Shown here: one piece after another, positions 16,438-25,254 of the stretch | Layout of the letters: the number at the start of each line of letters is the position of its first letter | How positions within the stretch are numbered: the first letter of the stretch is position 1 | NCBI RefSeq assembly: GCF_003234655.2 | Contig: NZ_CP126271.1 | Span: 930,001 to 994,000 of the forward strand | Origin: Curtobacterium sp. MCLR17_007 | GTDB taxonomy: Bacteria > Actinomycetota > Actinomycetes > Actinomycetales > Microbacteriaceae | DNA length: 64,000 bases | Reading direction: 5' to 3' | Position numbers and translations under genes: made by a program | Notes under the pieces: model-generated | Databases searched by the model: none | What the model saw: the letters and a program-made list of their open reading frames with translations, nothing else | Told to the model about the DNA's origin: nothing

Positions 16438-16755
16438 GTGACCTACGTGATCGCCCAGCCCTGTGTCGACGTCAAGGACCGTGCGTGCATCGACGAATGC
16501 CCCGTCGACTGCATCTACGAAGGCGACCGGTCGCTGTACATCCACCCGGACGAGTGCGTCGACTGCGGGGCCTGCGAACCGGTCTGCCCGGTCGAGGCCA
16601 TCTACTACGAGGACGACCTGCCCGACCAGTGGGCCGACTACTACAAGGCGAACGTCGAGTTCTTCGAGGAAGTCGGTTCCCCGGGCGGTGCCGCCAAGGT
16701 CGGCGTGATCCACAAGGACCACCCGGTCGTCATGGCCGAACCGCCGCGCGGCTGA
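16438..16755 (+). CDS. fdxA: Seven-iron ferredoxin (3Fe-4S/4Fe-4S)
   Basis: Electron carrier, 105 aa. Cys9, Cys17 and Cys50 would bind the 3Fe-4S cluster; Cys21, Cys40, Cys43 and Cys46 (CVDCGACEPVCP) the 4Fe-4S cluster. This is the FdxA/FdxC pattern of actinobacteria, which donates electrons to P450s and other redox enzymes. The GTG at 16438 has AAGGGAG about 9 bases upstream. A TAGACT hexamer near 16389 is a -10 candidate, giving a short leader. The aminotransferase gene dapC begins 13 bases after the stop, so the two probably form an operon, a pairing also known in mycobacteria. Confidence 0.93.
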   Translation: MTYVIAQPCVDVKDRACIDECPVDCIYEGDRSLYIHPDECVDCGACEPVCPVEAIYYEDDLPDQWADYYKANVEFFEEVGSPGGAAKVGVIHKDHPVVMAEPPRG

Positions 16756-16768
16756 GCCGGACCGTCCC

Positions 16769-17887
16769 GTGGCGCTCGACCTCCCCGACTTCCCCTGGGA
16801 CCAGCTCGTCCCCTACAAGACGCGCGCCGCCGGACACGAGGGCGGCATCGTCGACCTGAGCGTCGGTTCGCCGGTCGACCCGACACCCGCCGTGGTGCGC
16901 ACGGCCCTCGCCGAGGCCACCGACGCGCACGCCTACCCGCAGGTGGCGGGGACCCCGGCGCTGCGTCAGGCGATCGCCGACTGGTACGGCCGCCGTCACG
17001 GCGTCACCCTGACCGAGGAGCAGACGCTGCCGACGATCGGCTCGAAGGAGTTCATCGCGGGCTTGGCGCTGTGGCTCGGCATCGGCCGCGGTGACACCGT
17101 CGTGTTCCCGGCCGCCGCGTACCCGACCTACGAGCTCGGTGCTGCGCTCGTCGGTGCCACCGCCCTGGCGTCGGACGACCCCGCCGCGTGGCCGGTCGGC
17201 ACGAAGCTCGTGTGGCTGAACTCCCCGGGCAACCCCGACGGTCGCGTCCTGTCCATCGAGGAACTCCGGGTCGCCGTGGCCCGTGCGCGCGAACTCGGCG
17301 CCGTCATCGTCGGCGACGAGTGCTACGCCGAACTCGGCTGGGAACCGCCCTACGACACGCAGCCGACACCGACCATCCTCGACGCCCGCGTGGTGGGGGA
17401 CTCGGTCGACGGGGTCCTCAGCGTGTACTCCCTCTCCAAGCAGTCGAACCTGGCCGGGTACCGCGCCGCGTTCGTCGCCGGTGACGCCGCGGTCCTGGCC
17501 GACGTGCTGGCCGTCCGCAAGCACACCGGCATGATGCCGCCGCTGCCGGTGCAGCAGGCGATGGTGGTCGCCCTCGCCGACACCGCGCACGTCCAACAGC
17601 AGAAGGCCAGGTACCGTGCCCGACGCGGCATGCTCCGTCGCGCGCTCGAGGGCGCCGGCTTCCGCGTCGACCACAGCGAAGCCGGGTTGTACCTCTGGGC
17701 GACCCGCGGCGAACCGGCGCTCGACACCGTCGCGTGGCTGGCGGACCGGGGCATCCTCGTGGCCCCGGGGACCTTCTACGGCGCGGCCGGCGGCCAGCAC
17801 GTGCGGGTCGCGCTGACGGCCACCGACGAGCGGATCGCCGCGGCCGCGCAGCGCCTGACGAGCGGCCGTCGGCTCGCCGGCGACTGA
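16769..17887 (+). CDS. dapC: Succinyldiaminopimelate transaminase
   Basis: Cytoplasmic PLP-dependent class I/II aminotransferase, 372 aa. The Schiff-base lysine is in SLSKQSNLAGYR, the PLP-ring aspartate region is VIVGDECYAELGW, and NSPGNPDGRV is the conserved asparagine loop. It fits DapC, which makes N-succinyl-LL-diaminopimelate in the succinylase route to lysine and the peptidoglycan cross-linker. Context supports this: it follows fdxA by 13 bases, and dapD and dapE lie within 4 kb. GTG start at 16769. Confidence 0.88.
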   Translation: MALDLPDFPWDQLVPYKTRAAGHEGGIVDLSVGSPVDPTPAVVRTALAEATDAHAYPQVAGTPALRQAIADWYGRRHGVTLTEEQTLPTIGSKEFIAGLALWLGIGRGDTVVFPAAAYPTYELGAALVGATALASDDPAAWPVGTKLVWLNSPGNPDGRVLSIEELRVAVARARELGAVIVGDECYAELGWEPPYDTQPTPTILDARVVGDSVDGVLSVYSLSKQSNLAGYRAAFVAGDAAVLADVLAVRKHTGMMPPLPVQQAMVVALADTAHVQQQKARYRARRGMLRRALEGAGFRVDHSEAGLYLWATRGEPALDTVAWLADRGILVAPGTFYGAAGGQHVRVALTATDERIAAAAQRLTSGRRLAGD

Positions 17888-17973
17888 ACCGCCTGCTCGA
17901 CGGGGCGTCCGCCAGTGGCGAGTCCCACCAAGTTCCCACCGCCCGGGTGTGCACGAGCGACAGAGCGCACGAT

Positions 17974-17979
17974 TAGGCT
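17974..17979 (+). promoter_or_regulatory. -10 box TAGGCT, leaderless start of citrate synthase
   Basis: TAGGCT ends 7 bases before the GTG at 17987. Confidence 0.5.
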
Positions 17980-17986
17980 GTCCGGT

Positions 17987-19342
17987 GTGACTGACACTGC
18001 CAACGATGCTCAGAAGACGGCCACACCGCCAACGACGCCCGTCCCCGTGAGTCCCGCCGCCGAAGCGACCGAGACCGCGACGCTGACGTTCCCGGGCGGC
18101 CAGGCGGAGTTCCCGATCCTGCCGAGCGTCGACGGCGCGTCCACGGTGGACATCTCGACCTTCAAGAAGCAGACGGGGATGAACACCCTCGACTACGGCT
18201 TCGTGAACACCGGTTCGACCAAGAGCGCGATCACGTACATCGACGGCGACCAGGGGATCCTGCGCTACCGCGGGTACCCGATCGACCAGATCGCGTCGAA
18301 CTGCACCTTCCTCGAGGTCGCCTGGCTGCTCATCTACGGTGAGCTGCCCTCCGCGGCGGAGCTCGAGGGCTTCGACGCGCGGATCCGCCGCCACACGCTG
18401 CTGCACGAGGACCTCCGCCGCCTGTTCGACGCGCTGCCGCACTCGGCGCACCCGATGTCGGTGCTGTCCAGCGCGGTGAGCGCCCTGTCCACGTACTACG
18501 AGGACGACATGGACGTCGACGACCCCGAGAAGGTCGAGCTGCAGACGGTCCGGCTGCTCGCCAAGCTCCCGGTCATCGCCGCCTACGCGCACAAGAAGGC
18601 GATCGGCCAGGCGTTCCTGTACCCGGACAACTCGCTGTCGTTCGTCGACAACTTCCTGCGCCTGAACTTCGGCACCATGGCCGAGACCTACCAGCCGAAC
18701 CCCGTGCTGTCCCGGGCGCTCGAGCGCCTGCTCATCCTGCACGAGGACCACGAGCAGAACGCCTCGACCGCCACGGTCCGTCTGGTGGGCTCGACCAAGG
18801 CGAACATGTTCGCGTCGATCTCCGCCGGCATCAACGCCCTGTACGGCCCGCTGCACGGCGGTGCGAACGAGGCCGTCCTCGAGATGCTCCAGCAGATCAA
18901 GGACTCCGGCGAGCCCGTGCAGCGCTTCGTCGAGCGCGTGAAGAACAAGGAGCGCGGCGTCAAGCTCATGGGCTTCGGGCACCGCGTCTACAAGAACTAC
19001 GACCCGCGCGCCAAGCTCGTCAAGGAGAGCGCGGACGAGGTCCTCGAGTCCCTCGGCGTGCAGGACGACCTGCTCGACATCGCGAAGGAGCTGGAGCAGA
19101 TCGCGCTGTCGGACCAGTACTTCATCGACCGCAAGCTGTACCCGAACGTCGACTTCTACACCGGCATCATCTACAAGGCGATGGGCTTCCCGCCCCGCAT
19201 GTTCACGGTGCTGTTCGCGATCGGGCGCCTGCCCGGCTGGATCGCTCAGTGGCGCGAACTCAACAACGACCCGCTCAACAAGATCGGTCGCCCCCAGCAG
19301 CTGTACGTGGGCGCGCCGAAGCGGGACCTGCCCGGACGCTGA
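17987..19342 (+). CDS. gltA: Citrate synthase
   Basis: Condenses oxaloacetate and acetyl-CoA at the entry of the TCA cycle; 451 aa, large hexameric-type length. Key motifs are GPLHGGANE with the substrate-binding histidine, MGFGHRVYKNYDPRAK with the second active-site histidine and catalytic Asp, and YKAMGFPPRMFTVLFAIGRLPGWIAQW near the C-terminus. The N-terminal 35 residues are Thr/Pro/Ala-rich and probably disordered. The GTG at 17987 follows a TAGGCT box by 7 bases; the open frame to 17915 is not needed. It stands alone between dapC and the convergent dapD and ends in an 18-base hairpin. Confidence 0.96.
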   Translation: MTDTANDAQKTATPPTTPVPVSPAAEATETATLTFPGGQAEFPILPSVDGASTVDISTFKKQTGMNTLDYGFVNTGSTKSAITYIDGDQGILRYRGYPIDQIASNCTFLEVAWLLIYGELPSAAELEGFDARIRRHTLLHEDLRRLFDALPHSAHPMSVLSSAVSALSTYYEDDMDVDDPEKVELQTVRLLAKLPVIAAYAHKKAIGQAFLYPDNSLSFVDNFLRLNFGTMAETYQPNPVLSRALERLLILHEDHEQNASTATVRLVGSTKANMFASISAGINALYGPLHGGANEAVLEMLQQIKDSGEPVQRFVERVKNKERGVKLMGFGHRVYKNYDPRAKLVKESADEVLESLGVQDDLLDIAKELEQIALSDQYFIDRKLYPNVDFYTGIIYKAMGFPPRMFTVLFAIGRLPGWIAQWRELNNDPLNKIGRPQQLYVGAPKRDLPGR

Positions 19343-19365
19343 CGCGTCGCACCCCGCCACGCCCA

Positions 19366-19406
19366 GGAGGCCCGGTGCCGGTCCGTGAGACCGGCACCGG
19401 GCCTCC
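19366..19406. terminator. Terminator hairpin between gltA and dapD
   Basis: Perfect 18-base arms (19366-19383 and 19389-19406), loop CGTGA, built on GGAGGCCCGGTGCCGG. Same core as the hairpins at 26341 and 60425. Confidence 0.8.
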
Positions 19407-19543
19407 AGTCGGTCGGCTCCGCTTGCGGAGGATGCCCGAGGTCGCGCAACGCGCCGCTCAGGTCCGCCGAGAGGTCACGAAGCGTCGCCGCCGGGGCTGC
19501 CGAGCGACAGTCTGCGCGACCTCGCCAGACCCGAGCGGCGCGG

Positions 19544-20512
19544 TCAGGCGTGCAGCGCCGTGTTCAGCTGGATGCCCTCGCCGCGGCGCTGCAGCGCCTC
19601 GACCGCACCGGTCAGGCTGTTGCGGCGGAACAGCACGTTCGGCGTGCCGGACAGCTCGGCGGCCTTGATCGTCTTGGGAGTGCCGTCCGGGTTCGGGGCC
19701 GCGCCGACCAGGACGACCTTCGTGCCGGCCGTCACGTAGAGACCAGCCTCGACCACCGAGTCGTCGCCGAGTGAGATGCCGAGGCCCGCGTTCGCGCCGA
19801 GCAGGGCGCGTTCGCCGAGGGACACCCGGTGCGTGCCGCCGCCGGACAGCGTGCCCATGATCGACGCGCCGCCCCCGACGTCCGTGCCGTTCCCGACGAC
19901 GACGCCCTGCGAGACACGGCCCTCGATCATCGCGTCGCCGAGGGTGCCCGCGTTGAAGTTCACGAAGCCCTCGTGCATGACCGTGGTACCCGGCGCCAGG
20001 TGCGCCCCGAGCCGGACCCGGTTCGCGTCCGCGATGCGGACCCGGTCGGGCGTCACGTAGTCGAGCAGGCGCGGGAACTTGTCGATGGCGTGCACGGCGA
20101 TGCCGGCGCGCTGGAGCGACGGCCGCAGCCGCGTCAGGTCGGCGGGCAGCACCGGACCGGCGTTCGTCCACGCGACGATCGGCAGGTGCCCGAAGACGCC
20201 GTCGAGGTTGATCGTGTTCGGCTGCACGTGCAGGTGGCTGAGCAGGTGCAGCCGCAGGTACGCGTCCGGGGTGCTCGCGGGGGCGGCGGCGAGGTCGATC
20301 TCGACGGTCACCGCCTCGATGCGGACGTTCCGGCGTTCGTTCGGACCGATGTGGTCCTGCAGCGCGAGCGGGAACACGGCGTCGGCGGGGAGCGCCCCGA
20401 GGTGGGTCTCGGGGAACCAGGTGTCGAGCTCGGTGCCGTCGGCGGCGACGGTCGCCAGTCCGTGGCCCCAGGCGGAGCGCGGGTGGGCGGAGGCTGCGGT
20501 CGTGTCGGTCAC
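19544..20512 (-). CDS. dapD: Tetrahydrodipicolinate N-succinyltransferase
   Basis: Succinylates tetrahydrodipicolinate in the DAP/lysine pathway, upstream of DapC and DapE. 322 aa, the actinobacterial form. The C-terminal half is a left-handed beta-helix of hexapeptide repeats ([24 protein letters not shown], continued through [17 protein letters not shown], residues about 165-275). The GTG at 20512 follows a TACCCT box by 6 bases on the minus strand. It is divergent from dapE (start 20634), so the two are probably driven from back-to-back promoters in 121 bases. A 12-base inverted repeat (19437-19448 and 19513-19524) lies just past its stop. Confidence 0.92.
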   Translation of the reverse strand: MTDTTAASAHPRSAWGHGLATVAADGTELDTWFPETHLGALPADAVFPLALQDHIGPNERRNVRIEAVTVEIDLAAAPASTPDAYLRLHLLSHLHVQPNTINLDGVFGHLPIVAWTNAGPVLPADLTRLRPSLQRAGIAVHAIDKFPRLLDYVTPDRVRIADANRVRLGAHLAPGTTVMHEGFVNFNAGTLGDAMIEGRVSQGVVVGNGTDVGGGASIMGTLSGGGTHRVSLGERALLGANAGLGISLGDDSVVEAGLYVTAGTKVVLVGAAPNPDGTPKTIKAAELSGTPNVLFRRNSLTGAVEALQRRGEGIQLNTALHA

Positions 20513-20518
20513 CGCACC

Positions 20519-20524
20519 AGGGTA
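20519..20524 (-). promoter_or_regulatory. -10 box TACCCT, leaderless start of dapD
   Basis: TACCCT (minus strand) ends 6 bases before the GTG at 20512. Confidence 0.5.
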
Positions 20525-20621
20525 GCGAGGGGGTGGACCCGGCCACCCGTCCGGCTGGACGGGTGCTGCCCGCGTGACCCGAGCCTCCCGGTCGGAGCAG
20601 CCGGTCGCCAGGGGCTGCCGA

Positions 20622-20627
20622 TACAGT
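20622..20627 (+). promoter_or_regulatory. -10 box TACAGT, leaderless start of dapE
   Basis: TACAGT ends 6 bases before the ATG at 20634. Confidence 0.5.
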
Positions 20628-20633
20628 GACCGC

Positions 20634-21716
20634 ATGCCGGAGCAGCTCGACCTCACCGCCTCGTCCATCGACATCACCCGTGCCATCTGCGACATCGAGT
20701 CGGTGTCCGGCAATGAGCAGTCGCTCGCCGACGCGATCGAGGCGACACTGGCGCCGCTCGCACACCTCGAGGTGATCCGCGACGGCGACGCGATCGTGGC
20801 GCGGACGAACCTGGGACGGGACCGACGGGTCGTCATCGCCGGGCACATCGACACCGTGCCGTTGAACCACAACCTGCCCACCGAGTTCCGCACCGCCGAC
20901 GACGGCACCGAGATCCTGTGGGGCCGCGGGACCGTCGACATGAAGGCGGGCTGCGCCGTGCAGCTCAAGCTGGCGTACGACCTGACATCGCCGAGTGTGG
21001 ACGTGACCTGGGTCTGGTATGACCACGAAGAGGTCTCCGACGCGCTGAACGGCCTCGGCCGCCTGGCCCGCACGCGCCCCGAGCTGCTCGTCGGCGACTT
21101 CGCGATCCTCGGGGAGCCCTCGGGCGCGCAGATCGAGGGCGGCTGCAACGGCAACCTCCGCGCTGAGATCCGCGCGTACGGCAAGCGCTCGCACAGTGCC
21201 CGCAGCTGGATCGGCGACAACGCGATCCACAAGGCCGCGCCGATCCTGGCCACCCTGGCGGCGTACGAGCCCCGCACGGTCGAGGTCGACGGGCTCGAGT
21301 ACCGCGAGGGTCTGAACGCCGTCGGCGTCACCGGCGGCATCGCGGGCAACATCATCCCCGACGAGGTCATGGTCCACGTCAACTACCGGTTCGCCCCCTC
21401 GCGCTCCGCTGAGGAGGCCGTGGCGCACATCCGCGAGTTGTTCGACGGCTACCAGGTGGACATCGTCGACCTGGCCGCCGGCGCGCGCCCCGGGCTCGAC
21501 GCCCCGCTCGCGCAGGACTTCGTCGCCGCCGTCGGTGGTCCCGAGCCACGCCCGAAGTACGGCTGGACCGACGTCGCCCGGTTCTCGGCGCTCGGGGTGC
21601 CCGCGGTGAACTACGGCCCCGGTGAGCCGGTGTTCGCGCACCACGACGACGAGCAGGTCCCCGTGGCGCAGATCACCGCGGTCGAGGACGGTCTGCGTCG
21701 GTGGCTGACGGCCTGA
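20634..21716 (+). CDS. dapE: Succinyl-diaminopimelate desuccinylase
   Basis: Zinc-dependent M20-family enzyme, 360 aa, which removes succinate from N-succinyl-LL-DAP to give LL-DAP for lysine and peptidoglycan. Metal-site motifs include [30 protein letters not shown] and the C-terminal [11 protein letters not shown] lid domain lies around [22 protein letters not shown]. The reading frame is open to 20574, but the ATG at 20634 follows a TACAGT box by 6 bases. It is divergent from dapD, and the downstream membrane protein gene starts 11 bases after its stop. Confidence 0.92.
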   Translation: MPEQLDLTASSIDITRAICDIESVSGNEQSLADAIEATLAPLAHLEVIRDGDAIVARTNLGRDRRVVIAGHIDTVPLNHNLPTEFRTADDGTEILWGRGTVDMKAGCAVQLKLAYDLTSPSVDVTWVWYDHEEVSDALNGLGRLARTRPELLVGDFAILGEPSGAQIEGGCNGNLRAEIRAYGKRSHSARSWIGDNAIHKAAPILATLAAYEPRTVEVDGLEYREGLNAVGVTGGIAGNIIPDEVMVHVNYRFAPSRSAEEAVAHIRELFDGYQVDIVDLAAGARPGLDAPLAQDFVAAVGGPEPRPKYGWTDVARFSALGVPAVNYGPGEPVFAHHDDEQVPVAQITAVEDGLRRWLTA

Positions 21717-21727
21717 GGACCGGCGCG

Positions 21728-22951
21728 GTGCCCGTGCACCGTCCGCACGCCCGGACGGTGTGGTGGCGGGCGCGGTACCGGGTCGTGCCGTGGTGGCTGC
21801 GCATCACGGTGGTCTACGTGCTCGCCCGGATCGTCACCGGCGCGCTGCTCATGGGGTTCGCGAGCATCCAGGCCGCGAACTCCTTCACGCTGCAACACCC
21901 GAAGTACCTGTCCTTCGCCTCGATCTGGGACGGTGCCTGGTACCGCGTGATCGCGACGTCCGGGTACCCGTCGACGCTGCCGATCGACGCGGCCGGACAC
22001 GTCACCGAGAACGCGTGGGCGTTCATGCCCGCCTACCCGTTCCTGGTCCGGGGGCTCATGCTGCTGACGGGCGGGTCCTTCGAGCTCGTCGCGGTGTCGG
22101 TGTCGCTGCTGACCGGCTGGGGCGCTGCACTGGTGTTCCGCCGGCTGATGGGCCGTTTCCTCGACCCGGCACGGGCCACCTTCGCCACCGTGCTGTTCTG
22201 CGTCGCACCCGTGTCGGTCATGTTCCAGGTCGCCTACGCCGAGGCGATGGGGCTCTTCCTGCTCCTCGTCGCGCTGCTGCTGCTCGTCCAGCGACGCTTC
22301 TGGACGATGCTGCCCGTCGTGCTGCTGCTCGGGATGACCCGACCGACCGGGCTCGCGTTCGCGCTGCTCATGGTGCTGTTCGTCGCGGTCTGGGTCGTGC
22401 GCCCGGCGTGGGTGCGGGAACCCGCCGCACCGACGCTCCGTCAGCTGGTCCCGCCCGCCGTGGTCGCCGTGGTGTCGGGGGTGGTCGGGCTGGCGTGGCC
22501 GGCCATCGCGTGGGCGATGACCGGCGTGCCGCGCGCGTACACCGACACCGAGCTCGCGTGGCGGTCGTCCTACATCGGGTGGAAGGACCTCGTGCCGTTC
22601 GCCCCGTGGGTCCAGGGCTTCGGCTGGTGGTTCCGGCAGCCCGCCGGCACCGTGCTGCTCGTGGTCGTGCTGGTCGGTTTCGCGTTCTTCGTCGCGATGC
22701 CCGCGGCACGGCGGATCAACCTGGAGCTCCGGCTGTGGTCGGTCGCCTACCTCGTGTACCTGCTCGCCGTGTTCTTCCCGCAGTCGAGCACGTGGCGCAT
22801 CCTGCTGCCGATCGCGCCGCTGCTCGGCATCGTGGCACTCCCACGGTCACGCCTGTACCGCGTGGTCGTCGTGGTGCTGTGCGTCGTGCTGCAGTGGGTG
22901 TGGCTGTACTACTGCTGGTGGGTCGACGGCTACGACTGGACCCCGCCGTGA
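21728..22951 (+). CDS. Polytopic membrane protein, PIG-V-type mannosyltransferase-like
   Basis: 407 aa with about ten membrane helices. Near the N-terminus it carries FASIWDGAWYRVIATSGYP, close to the WDGxWYxxIAxxGY motif of PIG-V-like mannosyltransferases, which use lipid-linked sugars on the outer face of the membrane. It therefore probably glycosylates a cell-envelope lipid or protein; the acceptor is unknown. The GTG at 21728 has GAGGA 8 bases upstream; an alternative GTG at 21701 would overlap dapE by 16 bases. It probably shares a transcript with dapE. Its last 22 bases overlap the end of the convergent AI-2E-family gene. Confidence 0.75.
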   Translation: MPVHRPHARTVWWRARYRVVPWWLRITVVYVLARIVTGALLMGFASIQAANSFTLQHPKYLSFASIWDGAWYRVIATSGYPSTLPIDAAGHVTENAWAFMPAYPFLVRGLMLLTGGSFELVAVSVSLLTGWGAALVFRRLMGRFLDPARATFATVLFCVAPVSVMFQVAYAEAMGLFLLLVALLLLVQRRFWTMLPVVLLLGMTRPTGLAFALLMVLFVAVWVVRPAWVREPAAPTLRQLVPPAVVAVVSGVVGLAWPAIAWAMTGVPRAYTDTELAWRSSYIGWKDLVPFAPWVQGFGWWFRQPAGTVLLVVVLVGFAFFVAMPAARRINLELRLWSVAYLVYLLAVFFPQSSTWRILLPIAPLLGIVALPRSRLYRVVVVVLCVVLQWVWLYYCWWVDGYDWTPP

Positions 22952-24087
22952 TCGGGGTCGGCGGGCGCTGACCCCGTGCCGCTCGCCGCCACCGCGTCGT
23001 CCGGCCGCCACGCCGCGGCCGCCGTGACCATCGCGTTGACGGTGGCGATGAACGGCACCGCGAAGAAGGCCCCGACGACGCCGGCGATCGTCGTCCCCGC
23101 CGTCACGCCGAGCACGACGCCGAGCGGGTGCACCTTGACGGCCGTGCCGGTCAGGAACGGGTGCAGGACGTGGCTCTCGAGCTGCTGGACCAGGACGACG
23201 ACCCCCAGCATGAACAGTGCGGCGACCCAGCCGTTGAACACGAGTGCGATGACCACCGCGACGGACCCGGCCACGATGGCGCCGACGACGGGGACGAACG
23301 CGCCGAGGAACACGATCACACCGATCGGGATGGCCAGCGGGACCTGCAGGATGAGCGCACCGATCACGACACCGAGCGCGTCCGTGACCGCGACCACGAG
23401 CTGCACGCGGATGAAGCTCGTCAGGGTGTGCCACCCGGCGTCACCGGCGGCCTCGATGCGGGGCCGCGCCCGACGGGGGAACAGCCGCACGACCCAGCCC
23501 CAGATCCGTCGCCCGTCGATCAGCACGAAGATGGTGGTGAACACCACGATGAACAGGCCCTCGAGGGCGTGCACGGCGCCGCTGCCGGCTTCCTGGAACC
23601 CGGACGCGATGGACGACGCGTGGGACTGCAGGTAGGCGGAGCCCGTGGACACCCAGTGGTTCACGTCCTTGATCGTGATGCCGAACGGCTCGCTGTCGAG
23701 CAGTGCCTGCAGCGACAGCACCGTCTTGTGCAGGCGGTGCTCCAGCGACGGCAGGTCGTAGCGGATCTGCGCGGTCACGATGAGGGCCAGCGTGCCGATC
23801 ACGAGCACGACGACGACCAGGCTCGACAGCACCGCGAGCCACTTCGGCCACCGGTGGCGCTGCAGGAACGCCGACATCGGGGCGAGCAGCGCGCAGAGCA
23901 GCAGCGCGATGAGGAACGGCACCACGATGTCCTGCAGGAGCACGACGAGCGCGACGACGAGGGCCAGTGCCGCGACGACGATCAGGATGCGCCACGAGAA
24001 GGCCGCCCCGATGCGCAGACCGGCCGGGACGGCATCGACAGCGGGGTCCACCGGGTTCGGACGTCGCTTGGAGGGGATGATCGGCAC
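22930..24087 (-). CDS. AI-2E family transporter (YdiK/TqsA-type permease)
   Basis: Membrane protein, 385 aa, with the family layout: helix pairs at about 32-75 and 84-106, a long soluble loop with amphipathic helices, then a C-terminal bundle containing IGVIVFLGAFVPVVGAIVAG and FMLGVVVLVQQLESHVLHPFLTG. Relatives export autoinducer-2 or act as Na+/H+ antiporters, so the substrate is open. The GTG at 24087 follows a TACGCT box by 6 bases. The C-terminus runs into the end of the convergent mannosyltransferase-like gene (22-base overlap). Confidence 0.87.
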   Translation of the reverse strand: MPIIPSKRRPNPVDPAVDAVPAGLRIGAAFSWRILIVVAALALVVALVVLLQDIVVPFLIALLLCALLAPMSAFLQRHRWPKWLAVLSSLVVVVLVIGTLALIVTAQIRYDLPSLEHRLHKTVLSLQALLDSEPFGITIKDVNHWVSTGSAYLQSHASSIASGFQEAGSGAVHALEGLFIVVFTTIFVLIDGRRIWGWVVRLFPRRARPRIEAAGDAGWHTLTSFIRVQLVVAVTDALGVVIGALILQVPLAIPIGVIVFLGAFVPVVGAIVAGSVAVVIALVFNGWVAALFMLGVVVLVQQLESHVLHPFLTGTAVKVHPLGVVLGVTAGTTIAGVVGAFFAVPFIATVNAMVTAAAAWRPDDAVAASGTGSAPADPDHGGVQS

Positions 24088-24093
24088 ACGTAC

Positions 24094-24099
24094 AGCGTA
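24094..24099 (-). promoter_or_regulatory. -10 box TACGCT, leaderless start of AI-2E family gene
   Basis: TACGCT (minus strand) ends 6 bases before the GTG at 24087. Confidence 0.5.
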
Positions 24100-24150
24100 G
24101 GAATCCGAGCCGCGAGAACGTCCCGATCAGGACCCCCCAACCTGGGCGGT

Positions 24151-24180
24151 TTCGCAGTTCGCCCCTCCGTACGGGATAAT
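24151..24180 (+). promoter_or_regulatory. Candidate promoter of the DUF3117 gene
   Basis: TTCGCA (24151-24156), an 18-base spacer and GATAAT (24175-24180). Transcription would start about 30 bases before the ATG at 24215, leaving room for its ribosome-binding site AAAGGGGA. Confidence 0.5.
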
Positions 24181-24214
24181 GGCGTCGCATGTACTGCGCG
24201 AAAGGGGACATCTG

Positions 24215-24385
24215 ATGGCAGCAATGAAGCCGAGGACCGGTGACGGGCCGATGGAGGCTGTCAAGGAGGGTCGACTCATCATCGTGCGGGTTCCGCTCGA
24301 AGGTGGAGGCCGCCTGGTGGTCTCGGTCAACGACGCCGAGGCCAAGGAACTCCACGACGCACTGGCCGAGGTCGTCTCGGCCTAG
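24215..24385 (+). CDS. DUF3117 family small protein
   Basis: 56 aa, beginning MAAMKPRTGDGPMEAVKEGR and ending in an acidic amphipathic helix (DAEAKELHDALAEVVSA). This is a near-universal small actinobacterial protein of unknown function (DUF3117). The ATG at 24215 has AAAGGGGA upstream; the ATG at 24179 overlaps the -10 box and is rejected. A strong hairpin follows 30 bases after the stop, so it is transcribed alone. Confidence 0.88.
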   Translation: MAAMKPRTGDGPMEAVKEGRLIIVRVPLEGGGRLVVSVNDAEAKELHDALAEVVSA

Positions 24386-24415
24386 GACGTCGAAGCACCA
24401 CCAACACGCACCACG

Positions 24416-24450
24416 CACAGGGCCCGGGACACGTCGTCCCGGGCCCTGTG
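24416..24450 (+). terminator. Terminator hairpin after the DUF3117 gene
   Basis: Perfect 15-base arms (24416-24430 and 24436-24450), loop ACGTC, built on CACAGGGCCCGGGAC. The next gene starts only 28 bases later. Confidence 0.8.
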
Positions 24451-24477
24451 TCGTGCGTCCTCGGCAAGATGGTCCCC

Positions 24478-25218
24478 GTGCCCCGCTCCCGTCGTCCCGT
24501 CCGCCGCGTCGAGGAGCACCACGCCGACCCGATGCGGCGCGACGTCTGGCCGGCCACGCTCGCCCCGGTCCGGCAGCTGCTCGACCACGGCCTCGACCTC
24601 GACCCCGTCACGGTGCTGGTGGGCGAGAACGGCGCGGGCAAGTCGACCCTGGTCGAGGCGGTGGCCCTGGCCTTCGGCATGGGTCCCGAGGGCGGGTCGA
24701 CGAACTCCGGGCACAGCACCCGTCCCAGTGAGTCGTCGCTGTGGGAGCACCTCGCGCTGCACCGCGAACCGGGTGCGCCGAAGAGCGGGTTCTTCCTCCG
24801 GGCGGAGACCATGCACGGGTTCTTCACGTACCTCGAGCAACACCCCGGTCATCGACCCGAGCCGGTGTTCCACGAGCGCAGCCACGGGGAGTCGTTCCTC
24901 GACTTCGTGATCGACCGCTCCGAGTGGCCGGGACTCTGGGTGCTCGACGAGCCCGAGTCGGCGCTGTCGTTCCAGGGCTGCCTGGCGTTGATCGGCCTGC
25001 TGCAGTCGATCGTGGACGACGGCCTCGGGCAGGTGCTGCTCTCGACGCATTCGCCCGTGTTGGCGGCCTTCCCGGGGGCGACGATCCACGAGGTCGGCGA
25101 GTGGGGTCTGCGGCGCAGCGCCTGGGCCGACCTGGACCTGGTGCGGCAACAGCGGTCGTTCCTGGCCTCGCCCGAGCGGTACCTGCGGCACCTGGACGAC
25201 GAACGCGGAGGACCGTGA
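24478..25218 (+). CDS. AAA-family ABC-type ATPase, stand-alone
   Basis: 246 aa. Walker A is VLVGENGAGKSTLVEA, Walker B is WVLDEPESALSFQG and the switch histidine is LLSTHSPVLAAFPGA. This is the AAA_21-like single-domain ATPase seen in overcoming-lysogenization-defect and DNA-linked ATPases, without a transporter partner here. Function is unknown. The GTG at 24478 is preceded by CAAGAT with a 7-base gap, a weaker version of the leaderless pattern; the ATG at 24469 is an alternative. It is convergent with the O-methyltransferase gene. Confidence 0.75.
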   Translation: MPRSRRPVRRVEEHHADPMRRDVWPATLAPVRQLLDHGLDLDPVTVLVGENGAGKSTLVEAVALAFGMGPEGGSTNSGHSTRPSESSLWEHLALHREPGAPKSGFFLRAETMHGFFTYLEQHPGHRPEPVFHERSHGESFLDFVIDRSEWPGLWVLDEPESALSFQGCLALIGLLQSIVDDGLGQVLLSTHSPVLAAFPGATIHEVGEWGLRRSAWADLDLVRQQRSFLASPERYLRHLDDERGGP

Positions 25219-25254
25219 CGACCGCACCAGAGCACGCTGGCGAGTGCGGACGCG

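Noticed and set aside
20534..20633. Upstream ATG/GTG starts for dapE and dapD
   Set aside because: Open frames extend through the divergent promoter region, but the TANNNT boxes are placed exactly for leaderless starts at 20634 and 20512.
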